A stretch of 49,888 nt of DNA from Intoshia linei (Eukaryota; Orthonectida; Rhopaluridae), in contig LWCA01000123.1 in assembly GCA_001642005.1 (NCBI GenBank), positions 1-49,888 of the forward strand. The letters run 5' to 3'. The translations under genes were made by a program, and so were the position numbers. Below, in pieces: positions 1-10,397 of the stretch; the stretch's first letter is position 1, and the number at the start of each line of letters is the position of its first letter. The notes beneath the pieces were generated by a model. It saw only the letters and a list, made by a program, of their open reading frames with translations, had not been told where the DNA came from and did no database searches.

Positions 1-1131
1 AAAGAACTGATAGAATTATTATTAGAACCGCACTGGAAAACAGAAATTCCAGCTCCAATGAAATCGTATCTAAACTTAAAACCAAAAATATTAATTTATC
101 AAGAAAAACAGTGAACCCTAGACTTGTAGATGGAGGATAAAAATCATACAAAAAAATTCGAAAACCCCTCCTTTCCACACGAATGAAAAAATCAAGGATG
201 AAATGGGCAAAGTTACATCAAAATTGGAAAGAGAACGATTGGAGTAAAGTTAGTGCTTTCAATATTAACAAAAATATAATTATATTTAAATTAATCAATT
301 AATATTAAATCATAGTTTGGAGGAAATGTATTATTTTTTAGGTTATATTTTATTATTATTTTATTATAGGTTATAGGTTATTCTCGGATGAATCAATGAT
401 AACTGTCATGTGTGATCGATCAACTCGAGTTCGGAGAAAATCCAGTGAATCCTCAGGATCAGATTGTGTAAGACAAACTGTAAAATGTCAAGCGAAAGTG
501 ATGGTCTGGGGTGCTATATCCGTAAAAAGTATGAACAAATTGCAGATAATTGAAGGAACAATGGACCAAAAAGTGTACAAGAATGTGATGGAATTATTTC
601 TAAATGAAATTCCCCATTTTTTTGACAATACTGATTACACATTTCAACAAGATTCTGCACCATGTCACAAAGCAAAGTCTATAATGACTTTCTTTGAAAA
701 TAAGGGTATTACTCTGTTGAAATGAAATGGCCAGGAAATTATCCTGATATGAACCCAATTGAAAATATTTGGTCAATTCTGAAGGATGAAGTTCATAAAG
801 TAGAAATTAATACAAAAACACAATTGATTGATCGATTACATCAGGTTTAAAACCATTCTCCAAGAATTAAAGAATTATCGAAAGAGTTGATTGGGATGTC
901 TAGAAGAATTGAGAATAGAAGAATAGAAGAATAGAAGAAGTGATAATCACGTTCAACAAAATATTAAGTTGGTATATGTGTACCTAAATATACGTTACAT
1001 TACATTTTAGATTTTATAAACAGATTTTATTATAAGATACTGAAATTTTGTTTAATTTCCTCAATTGGTTATTTAATTATATATCATTCATATAAAAATA
1101 TCAAATTATTATAATTATATGGCCAATACTG
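1..1131 (+). pseudogene. Tc1/mariner-like transposon, 3' part, dead transposase
   Basis: Frames over 1-250 read as the helix-turn-helix and linker part of a Tc1-type transposase, with an in-frame stop near 138. The frame is then broken by about 125 bp of AT-rich sequence (250-375). From 376 the catalytic half resumes with FSDES (first Asp), then QQDSAPCH (second Asp). A frameshift at about 722 precedes WPGNYPDMNPIENIW, which holds the catalytic Glu. The DDE triad is therefore present but spread over broken frames, so no protein is made. The right end is probably 1131: the last bases read ATATGGCCAATACTG and are followed by TA, the target dinucleotide of this superfamily. The left end lies outside the window. 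The intron-like gap could be a true intron, but no splice choice restores the frame. Confidence 0.85.
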
Positions 1132-1286
1132 TATATTTTAAATTTTAATTGATATTGTGTCATAGTTACAAGAATTATACATTTTTATTTGGAGTGTAGG
1201 GGACCCCTACTAGGGGTATATACTGTGAATGTTGGGAATCTTTTTAATTAATTAATTATTTTTTCTATAAATAATAATAAATACAT
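1132..1286. other. Spacer between Tc1 relic and LRR gene
   Basis: AT-rich spacer. It contains a short GC-containing palindrome around 1197-1217 (AGGGGACCCC then TAGGGGT) resembling pieces of the hAT-like repeat ends seen elsewhere in the window. No gene was recognised. Confidence 0.4.
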
Positions 1287-3638
1287 TTGTACAACTGTAG
1301 AAAATCGAGAAAAGGCATAATCATGAATATTTTCCGATGTTAATTGATTATACGACAGGTCTAACCACGTTAAACTTTGTAATTTATAAAAATCGTCCAT
1401 TTTTATTATTGTGATGGCATTTTTTTTTAAATTTCTATATATATTATATCAAAGTTAATTAAATTGATTACAATTTTTTAATGTTTTTAGAATTTGAAAA
1501 TTTGATATAATTGAGTTGGTCATAGTGAAATCTTCCTTCATGCCCCAATGGATAAGATAATTTGCATAAATCAGAAATAGCTTTGACGTTATTGTTGTCA
1601 ATATGTCTAATATATATTGATAATATTCATAATAATACAAACACTTGTTCCAATTTTAAATAACTTTCAATTGTAAATATTTGATGCGGATAACAAGATA
1701 ATTTATTGTTTCCTAGCCATCTAATCAAAATAAATTAATAAAATCTATTAATTTATTAATATATTTAAATAAAACACAATTTTTAAATTCTTGGCCACAT
1801 TAGTAAATGCACGAAACTCGATATCTTCTAATCCTGTCGCACTATTCAATTTTTGGGAGTGCAATTTCAAATATATAAGTTTAGGACAGTCTTGCAAGAA
1901 ACCATTTTTTACAATTTTGAATTCATTGTTGTATAAATCTCTAAATTTAAAAATATGCATCTTGTTTTATGTACTTTAATGGAACTTACAAAATATTTAA
2001 ATTTCCCATTTTATTTAAGAAATTTAGTGGCATATCTTTCATTCCATTTCCTTGCAATTCTCTAAATTTAGAATATAAGGTGTATTTGTTAAATTTAAAA
2101 TGTTAACAAAATATTAATTCAATTTCAAAAATTTTACAATATTCTAAGCGTCTGTATATTCGAAAAAACATATTGTTCTCCGGAAACGATTTGATTGTTA
2201 CTCAAATTTCTAAATAATAAATAAACTCGATAAATTAAAAGTTAATTTAATTTTTATGTAAAATAAATAAATAAAATAATTTTTCAGTAATTTCCAAGTA
2301 CAGTCATAATTATTAAAAATCCATCTTAATTTATTTTTTTAATTATGGGTACAATAAAAAATTTTCCTATCTGTAACTGAAATTTTCTTTTATAAATTAC
2401 AAGTGTTGGAGTTTTGTGTTTTTGAAATTCGCCAAATCCACTTTGCCAACTTTTTTTATTTTATTTCCATCCAAACCGCTAGAATTAATGGAATAAATTT
2501 TAAATGAATTAAAGGATAATTGAAGAATAAATACTCACAAATAAATTATATTTTTTAAATTTGTCGTGCTCTCGATTGGAACTTGATTTAATTTGTTGTA
2601 ACTCAATGTTCTAAATATAAAACATTCAATTATGGAATATTATTGACAATATTAACATGAATATTATATACAATTTATTCAAAATTCTAGAACTATTGTC
2701 AATTTTAAATAAAAGGTAATTTGTGGTTTTTGCCCTGATGATATACCTTTTTGAAATAAACATTCATGGTAATGTTGATGATTTTAAAATCTGTATTAGA
2801 GTATATATTTTATTACATTATAGGACTCGATTCTTTTTCAAAAAAATAAAAAAAAAGGGGGATATTTGGCGTTTTCTACAAGGAATGTATAAATTTCTGT
2901 GGTTAAAAATATAGCTTAAATTCTCTCCCGTGAAAATCTGACGTTGAATTTGTGATTGTTAAAATTCTAGAATTCTTAGTTATTGAACTAAACGATAACA
3001 CATTTAATTAATCTAACAAAAAAAATTAAAAACGCGAATTGGAAGAGAATAATATAATATAATGTACTTTTAAATATTATTTAAAATTACAAAATTTTTA
3101 TATTTTTAGTAAAAAAATTTGATGGAAACCAATTTATTTCATTGTATGCTAAATTTCTAAAATTTACTGTATATTTTATAATAAGATAAGATACAAGTGT
3201 GTCAGAGAATCAGGTATTTTGATGAATTTTTCAATAATAATTTTATTATATGCCAAGTTTCTAAATCTTTATAAGTAAGTTACACTAATATACTTGCAAA
3301 ATTTCCAAATTTATTAAATTATCAATGTTGAAAAATGTTTTGATCGATGTTTTTTGAATTATTCTAAAAATTTAATATATTTATTAATTAACATAAATGA
3401 ATGTTATAATTTATGGAAATAAAAAATATTACAATATTTTCAACAATGTCAAATGATTAAAAGCGTTTAAATCTATTGTGACTAAATCAGGCATGTTTGT
3501 TATATGTCTAAGTTTAGAGATTATAGTTTTTAAAATTCAATTTCAAGTAAATTGTATTCTAAAATTTACATTTCTGTGATTGCTGAATTTTTAAACATGT
3601 CGGCACTTATTTTTGTCGACTTTTGCTTTGAAATTTTT
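1287..3638 (-). CDS. Leucine-rich-repeat protein, multi-exon, ends unresolved
   Basis: Read on the minus strand, at least 13 short exons each encode one or two leucine-rich repeats of about 24 residues. In transcription order they lie near 3570-3638, 3433-3507, 3290-3352, 3195-3265, 3092-3163, 2543-2614, 2400-2482, 2130-2212, 1987-2072, 1771-1940, 1645-1728, 1478-1613 and 1287-1434. Typical repeat cores are NLAYNEINWFP, TLSYNKLNQVP, GLDGNKIKKV and DLSYNQLTSEN. Most introns interrupt the repeat at the same place in phase 2, with donor TT|GT and acceptor AG|A, as in LRR receptor genes such as the LGR family. One donor, near 3290, looks like GC-AG. No signal peptide, transmembrane segment or C-terminal domain was found, so whether this is a receptor or a soluble LRR protein is open. 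A transposon lies in the intron between 2614 and 3092, and a pogo-like relic sits at the 5' side. Confidence 0.72.
2700..3010 (+). repeat. Interspersed repeat family A, fragment
   Basis: Family A is a dispersed AT-rich repeat recognised by recurring phrases: GGTAATTTGTGGTTTT, TTTACGACAATG, CGTCCCAGAATTTATG, GAAAAACTGTATTAGAAATT, and a 3' end near ATACGATAACACACA. This copy is partial and lies in an LRR gene intron. Confidence 0.6.
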
Positions 3639-3842
3639 CTAAATATATTCATATTAGTAACTTTAAAATCTTTGTATAAGTGATTAGTGAAAGTGATTTA
3701 GGATTTTTGCAATCTTTTATCGAATTTTATGATCTACTAGCTTAGCTGTTTTGTACTTTGTACAAATAGCAAATTTTTATGAAAAATGGAAAAAGCTTTA
3801 AAGTGATCATTTTTAAATTCTAGGAATATTCGGGTTTTTTTA

Positions 3843-4217
3843 TTAAATAAAGATAATGCACATTAAATTGAAAAAAATGAAAAATTTTATCAATAGTAAA
3901 TGTAAAAGTGAGTCAATAATATTTTTAATCGTTCTGTCGTTAATTTTTGTTTTGAAACGTGCCGTGAATATCTCAGCTAGTCTTACAAATGTTGTTTTAT
4001 TTTCCTTATAATACTCTATTATCATCTTTTTTTGATTGTAAGTGAGTGTTTTTTTGCTGGTTTCTTTTTTAACCATGATTTTTTTATAAAAAAACGTAAA
4101 TTTGAGAAATCCGTTAATTTTGGTAGTTTCTATGTAAATGCATAATAAAGTATTTATTTTTGCGTAAATTTGGGATAAACGTAAATATTAGAAACGTAAA
4201 TTTTAGAGAGTTGACTG
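3843..4217 (-). mobile_element. pogo/Tigger-like transposon remnant with helix-turn-helix
   Basis: The minus strand from 4076 encodes about 57 residues with the look of a CENP-B/pogo N-terminal helix-turn-helix (MVKKETSKKTLTYNQKK, then RLAEIFTARF and DRTIKNIID), after which similarity is lost. Upstream lies a probable terminal repeat reading CAGTCAACTCTCTAAAA on the minus strand, ending at 4217 and flanked by TA, as expected for pogo-type insertion. No catalytic domain is visible, so this is a truncated, inactive copy. Its other end was not identified. Confidence 0.55.
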
Positions 4218-4219
4218 TA

Positions 4220-5277
4220 TATTATATATTACAAAATTAAAACTGAACTTTATTTTAACAGAAATTGGCGTTTGAGCTTTTAAACGTGGTACCGACTTTA
4301 TAATATTGTTCTCCATGTTTAGTTATACTGTTTATTTTTTAAAATTTGTTACTAGTTCAATTTTTTTTGATTTTATTAACGATATAATTTTTCGAAGTCT
4401 GGCTATTTACATTATTTAAATTGTGTTCAAAGCATCTCAAAAAAAATAAAATATATAGAAAACTTTAAATAGTCAGGCTAACTTCACCGTTAGGAGTTGG
4501 TCTAAAATATTTTACAATAGTTATTATTTTAGTAATACTATAATTTTAAACCTTAAGGATATTTTTTCTAAATACCCATGAGACATCTTAATGCACATAC
4601 AGGCATACACAAAAACTGTCGTTATACTTTAGAATAAATTAAAATACTACTTAAACTTTAAAAATTTCAAAGTCTCGTTTTATTTTTAAAAATAGGATGG
4701 GTAATTTGTGGCTTTTATTCTGAAAAAGTTAATTTCTGAAATCTAATTTGCGAAAAAATCTAATCCTCGAAAAACTGCTTTAGATATTGGTGTTTTTAAA
4801 ACTCTACATATCTAACTTTAGTAAATAAGATGGAACAAACACAATTAAAATTAAAAAACTGAAACTCTCCTTAAAATTTGGTACAAAAATTTTTTTAAAA
4901 CCCTCTTTAAAGTATGATTAAAAAAAATTTTTCCCAAAAACCCCCTTGAAATAAAGTAAAAAAGTCACATAGTGTGATCAAAAGTTAAAGTGAGTATGTA
5001 TATGTGAATATGTGGAGATAACTGTATGAACTGTAATTTTTATACATTCTGAAACAATTTTTATTTTTAAAAAAAAGGGTCATTTGAGGTTTGGACTAGT
5101 GTGTTCAACTTTTGTAAAAAGTATACTAAAATTAACTACTTTTACCCCTAAAAAATCTATAATAAAAATGTGGGATTGTAAAAATTCTGTGACTCTTAAT
5201 TATTGAAATAAACGATAGCACACACAGACAGACAGACAAAGAATTTTATATAAGTAAGGATCATTCCAAATTCGTAA
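4220..5277. repeat. Repeat-filled region, including a family A copy (4640-5250)
   Basis: No coding exon was recognised. Family A phrases run on the plus strand from about 4640 to 5250 and end in the CACACAGACAGACAGA tail. The rest is low-complexity AT-rich DNA. Confidence 0.5.
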
Positions 5278-5280
5278 ATA

Positions 5281-5493
5281 TTACACTATGGATTTTTCGC
5301 AAATTTGAATTAGACCATTTTTACATGTGCAACCACCACATTGCTTTTTAAATTCGGTTGTAGGTCTACTAATGTGATCTTCCAAGGAGGCGTCATCTGA
5401 CCATAGACCATTAATTGTATCAACTAAATTAAACGGTAAAGTAGTTGAATCTATTTTATCTTGTACCAGAGGTATAAGGTACGTAATCTGCAA
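5281..5493 (-). CDS. Uncharacterised exon with a CxxCxC motif
   Basis: The minus strand keeps a 70-codon frame whose composition is unlike the surrounding AT-rich repeats. It contains NGLWSDDASLEDHISRP followed by a cysteine cluster C-G-G-C-T-C-K-N. The arrangement (LW..DD, acidic stretch, then CxxCxC) recalls the motif-A region of anamorsin (CIAPIN1), an iron-sulphur assembly protein. However, the usual upstream cysteine, the following GLAEE segment and the second twin CxxC motif were not found nearby. It may be an exon of a gene whose other exons I cannot see, a relic, or chance. The start codon shown by the open frame is not convincing. Confidence 0.25.
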   Translation of the reverse strand: MQITYLIPLVQDKIDSTTLPFNLVDTINGLWSDDASLEDHISRPTTEFKKQCGGCTCKNGLIQICEKSIV

Positions 5494-5851
5494 TATTTGA
5501 CAATTGGTCGTTCCAATAGTTGTGGGCTTTCCATGAGTTTATATTACTCAAATATAAAAATAATAGTACTATTTTTATCATTAGCAGATTATAAATATTT
5601 ATATTACCAATATAATTATTTATTAGACAGATATTATTTATATATCATTTTCTTAGATATGTCACGTAATATTTGTAAACAATGTAAGCTCATATATTAT
5701 GATATCATATCTATATATTTTATTATATATTTATCACGTTTAGTGATAGCGATTCTCAACATTTTAACACATGGTTAACAGTTTAAACTTTACATTAAAG
5801 TAGTATTCCTTACTAACTTAATAAATACTTATTACTTTGGTTTTTAAAAAA

Positions 5852-5926
5852 TCCAATTATGCAAATATACTGCCTGGTTTTGAATATATTATACAAAATT
5901 AGTCTGAATTTGTATTTGGTCTAACT
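5852..5926 (+). pseudogene. Duplicated fragment of the TyrRS gene
   Basis: Bases 5902-5926 are identical to 22038-22062 inside exon 5 of the tyrosyl-tRNA synthetase gene, and similarity continues upstream with mismatches to about 5852 (compare 21988 onward). The copied part corresponds to the region just after the GGDDQHGN motif. It carries no intron and no flanking exon. The match stops exactly where a CAGTGTTTGTCAACC hAT-like end begins at 5927. Confidence 0.7.
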
Positions 5927-6590
5927 CAGTGTTTGTCAACCGTGGGTCAGGCCCACTGGTTGCGCATGACGAAATTTTTGGTGGGGCCTGGTAAATATTA
6001 CCAGTTTATAAAATTATGAAAACTTTAGATTCATTTATTATTAGATTTTTTTGTAGAAAATATTTCATTCAATAATTATAGTCATTTATTTTGGTTATTA
6101 TTTTTAAATGATATTAATACAAGTTTCGAAGATATCAAAGTTATGGAGTTCCATTGTGGTTGATAGAACTTTTTCTGGTGGAAATGTCAATTTCAAATAC
6201 CAGATAGAACTAATAACACTAAAAAGTCTATACATTATTCACATGTTTTACTAACTGTATTTGGCGAGTATAAGAATAATAATGCGGAGTTAGTAAAGTT
6301 TTAGACTTAAAAAACTGTTTGTACTAACAAAAAATAGATATAACATCCATATTTCAAAACAAGGAGATATAAGTTTAAAGCTTACAACATTAGTGTTTAT
6401 TATTCAGAAAATCTATAAGAATATTCAGGCTCATCTCATTATTTATTAGAAAATTGGCCGTTTGGGCGAATTATTTTTTAATATCTCATTTTACTAACAT
6501 TTCATCAATTCCCCGAAAGGGGGCAAAAATAAAATTACAAATGGAGATCAGTATCGGAATTTATGTTGTTAAAAACAATTATAGCATTTC
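5927..6590 (+). mobile_element. hAT-like element, left end, decayed
   Basis: The sequence starts CAGTGTTTGTCAACC and continues into a GC-containing terminal region with GGCCCACTGG, typical of hAT-type ends. The right end and an 8-bp target duplication were not identified, so the stated end is only where I stop seeing repeat-like character. No transposase frame was found. Confidence 0.4.
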
Positions 6591-8841
6591 TTTATTTTAG
6601 ATCTACTTCATATGAAGTAGATAATACACATTGTGTTAATTGAGTAAATTTTCCCAGGTGACATACAGGAAAAAATTCAATTTCCGAAATTAACGACTTC
6701 TCGGTCAATCTAGTATTCTACAGGTAAAGATGATGATATGATAAGACATATTGGACAGCGGTGTCCTGAATGGAAATATTATAGTTTATTAAATTTATAC
6801 AAGGGAAAATTATGTTCCTCTTTTCATTGATTCGGAATGACCAGTTGAATGTAAACCAGCAGTAATATTAAATGAAGAATTGAGACATCTATTGACCTTC
6901 ATTAAACTTTTTGTCTCATTCCATGGATTGACTTTGACTGCTAAATTAGCAATTATTTCATTTTACAGACTTTACTTGACACGAAATATAAGTCTATAAA
7001 ATCTAATGCATTTGTTTCTGCGTGTTCCCGTTTAATTAACAAATTAACAGTCCTAAAATTTATAAAAATCCAATTTCCAGTACATTTTTTCGAGAGCGAT
7101 GTTTTATCGCAAATTTTATTTTCAAAAATTGAGTCCTAGAATTTTACAAAACATCAATTCTGGGACGCGTTTTAAAATCATTAATATTGTCGTAAATCTC
7201 AATCCGTGAAACTTACATATTTATAGTCAAAACCGATATTACCCTTTTTTATAAATAAAAAAATAATCGAATTTGATAAAACTATGACGCATACGCAAAT
7301 AACAAAATAGTAAAAATTTTGACGTCCATTCATAGAGCAGTGATTCTAAACCTTTATTACTACATTACTAATATTACCGTACTTATTTCGAAATTACCCA
7401 CAATATTTTTTTAACTGCATATTTGATGGTCAGGTTTTTAGAATAAGAGTTATATCATTCTTATAATAATTTAATTAAAATTTTAAAAAAACTAAATTTA
7501 CAAAATAGTAAAATAATTCCTAATTTTTTTTGGAAATTGTAGGAAGAATATTTAAATTTTCATTTTTAAAAAACGGGAGTAAATTTTGTTTTTTCCGGTA
7601 AAGATGCAAATTTCTTCGAGGGAAATATATCTTACTCGCTGTACCAGAAATAAACTTAATTAGAATTTGTGTTTTTAACTTTCTGAGACTGTCGCGACAT
7701 GTCGGCTTAAGATATAATAAAAAATATTGTTTAATTGTTTTCACATATAATAAAATGTTACTTTTTTGAATATAATAAAATAGTTTATGAATAAAAAAAA
7801 ATAAATACTAAAATGCTTTTTTGACCGTGAAGGCTTCACTTTGTCAGACTGAAATTTTTTGTGTGTGTTAACTGAATACGCTGTATCAACTGTAGTATTT
7901 TTTAAAATTCTTGGACTATTTTAATTTTTTAAAAAAAGGGTAATCTGGAGTTTTTATTTGAAAATACACTTTTTGAAGGTTGCCATTCATGATAATGCCT
8001 ATAATTTTAATAACTATCCCAGAATGTATGTTATTTTTAATTTTTAAGTTAATTTTATTTTAAAAAAATGGCAAATTGGGTTTTTGCCGCTGTAAAATTC
8101 AATTTAGGGAAATATAACTTAGATCTAAACATCATATGCGAAAAAATGTATTAGAAATTGGTTTTATTAAATTACGACTTTTAGTTTTTTAAATAGACTG
8201 TAACACAAACAAACATTCAGTTTTATACATATTTTGAAGTGTGCATTAGACGCAAAAAAAAATAAAAAAAATCTTAATTTTTATACAAATTTCACCATTA
8301 CCCATGAAAAGTATCAAATTACCCACTCATCGGTAAATACCCACAGATTGGGAATTACTGCACTAGAGCGAAATTCACTTAAGCTTTGTATTTTAAAGAT
8401 TTAGAAAAAAATGTTAAACAAAAAAAAGTGTTCCTTTAAAGACTCTACCAAATCTTGGTGCCAAAATTATCTTAAAAATCTTTCATAAATTGGGTGAAAA
8501 AATTTCCCTTAAATCACCCTACCAAAATTTTGATCCCAAAATCAATAATATTATTAATTAGAAAAATCTAGTATTATGCCGCTCAATTGAATGTTTTTCA
8601 AACATTTTATATTCGTTCGGGTTTTTACTCAAAATCTTTAATATAGTGTAAGATTTTGGAACTAAAAGCTGCAAATTTAAGAAAAAAAGTTATTTCAGTA
8701 AAACAAATCTGATTTATTATAAAATTTAACTAATCCTTTGTAAAATGGTATATAACTTGTTTGAAATTTTTAACGGCACATATAAAATATTCTGGCGCAC
8801 CGATTCAGAATAATTGATAGGTGTTGACTAGTATTCAATGA
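6591..8841. repeat. Gene-poor region with family A copies
   Basis: A minus-strand family A fragment lies at about 7000-7300 and a longer plus-strand copy at about 7770-8250. A perfect 22-bp palindrome occupies 6601-6622. I found no reading frame with recognisable protein similarity. Confidence 0.5.
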
Positions 8842-9654
8842 CTAGAATGTTGATTTACCTGAAAAAGGTTGTTTAAAAATTCTTTTAATAATGCAACCAT
8901 GTTTATCCTTATAATTGAGTCGTTTGGAATATTTATTATCTGAAACACCAATCTCAGACCGACATTGAATTCCAATATTTTGCATAAGTTCTTCTATCGT
9001 AGATTCATCCAAGTACATTTTATCTTTATAATATTGTTGATACCTTTTAAAATCAATATTGGTGGAGTTGCGATTACTTGGTACACCTTTAGATTTCTGC
9101 CAGATGGGAAATTGCGAATATAATTTCTGGTGGTGCACATATCTGACTTGTTTAGGATCTGAAAATGAATATTTTGGAGAAAAGTCATAATTTTCTTTAA
9201 AACTGACTTTTTTGACTGTAATCACACTTTCAGGGTCTTTATGTTTTGTGTCTATTGTATTTTTGTTTTTGGGTGGCTTGTAAAAATTTTCACTTAAATA
9301 CGACTCTGCGCGTTGGACGTATCGTTGTTTTTTATTGAAATATAGATTTTGGGAGATTTTTTTAATTTTTGTATCAGTTAAAGTCACACAACCTCTGTCA
9401 TCCATACAAGCCACTAAAGGTTTTTCCGTTTGATCCACACTTTCGTTTTTATTTTCAGCTTCATTCTCATTAAAAGTGGTAATTTTAGGTAATGTCAAAT
9501 TTTGTGGAGATATGGCATATAATTCAAATTTAGGTTTGATATATTGCTTGGTTTTGTTTTTCATAAGATTTATGTCTCTTTTTTTAAATATTCTAGATAT
9601 ATTGTTAATGTTCAAATCCACCAAATAATCTCGAGTTTGTGAGTGTATATTCAT
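8842..9654 (-). CDS. Uncharacterised single-exon protein, 270 aa
   Basis: An uninterrupted 270-codon frame is exceptional in this AT-rich, intron-dense window, which argues that it is a real gene. The ATG at 9654 is the first in frame. The protein is basic and rich in Lys, Asn, Ser and Tyr. No signal peptide, membrane segment, coiled coil or catalytic motif is visible. The N-terminal third has MNIHSQTRDYLVDLNINN; the middle has a short acidic stretch (about residues 63-78); the C-terminal half has tyrosine-rich segments such as RYVHHQKLYSQFPIWQ and KRYQQYYKDKMYLDE. I do not recognise the family. The look is that of a structural or regulatory scaffold protein. It is divergent to the TRPC gene, 743 bp away. 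Confidence 0.65.
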   Translation of the reverse strand: MNIHSQTRDYLVDLNINNISRIFKKRDINLMKNKTKQYIKPKFELYAISPQNLTLPKITTFNENEAENKNESVDQTEKPLVACMDDRGCVTLTDTKIKKISQNLYFNKKQRYVQRAESYLSENFYKPPKNKNTIDTKHKDPESVITVKKVSFKENYDFSPKYSFSDPKQVRYVHHQKLYSQFPIWQKSKGVPSNRNSTNIDFKRYQQYYKDKMYLDESTIEELMQNIGIQCRSEIGVSDNKYSKRLNYKDKHGCIIKRIFKQPFSGKSTF

Positions 9655-10397
9655 TTTTTTTCAAAGTTTCATATTTTAATGGCAGTGCAATGCATTGTCT
9701 GGAATAATTATATTGTTAATTATGTACTCTAATTATATATTTTTTATTGGTGACATACATATTTCATTAAATCAGAATCTTTATAAGTAAACTTTTTTCT
9801 TTTCTTTGCTTGTTAAATAATATTTTTAATTAAAATGTTCTAATTTTTCAACACACCAATGTCATTTTATTTTGTTTGGATACTAAAGAAATTTTCAACT
9901 ACAATACACAATTATCTACTACCTATGAGCATTTATTTATAGACCTTCAATTGTAATTACCAAGTTTTCTCAAAAATGGTTAAACAAGACTTTTCATAAT
10001 TTCTCGTTTTAGTTACGCGTGTGTTGTGTTGCTGTACATAAATGATTTATGTAAAATTAACATTATCAATATCAAATTATTGTATTCAATTTCAAACTAA
10101 TTTAATTTAATTAATTAATTTAAAATTCTTCGATAAATATTAGTATAATAAACCGTAAAATAAATTAAATATAACTAAAAAAAAATAAAATTATGAAAAT
10201 AAAATAAAAATTAAAACAATTAAAAATCGTAAAAATTTACTTGGAAATATTTAAAGTTTAAACTTTTTTACAATATATAAAAATATTAGTAATACACAAA
10301 AGATTAGTGTACTGTAAAAGAATTTTAGATAAAATAATATGCAAATTGTACAATGTACATTTGTTTTTCTTGGTGATTATATAATATTAAACTTGGT
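9655..10397. promoter_or_regulatory. Intergenic region between two divergent genes
   Basis: This AT-rich spacer separates the minus-strand 270-aa gene from the TRPC start and presumably holds both promoters. No specific site could be identified. Confidence 0.35.

Noticed and set aside
5461-5778. 105-codon plus-strand open frame
   Set aside because: Composition is AT-driven (Tyr, Ile, Leu), with no motif and no splice context.
6700-7000. Possible transposase remnant (plus-strand reading LRHLLTFIKLFVSFHG)
   Set aside because: No catalytic motif or consistent frame; the similarity was too vague to report as a feature.
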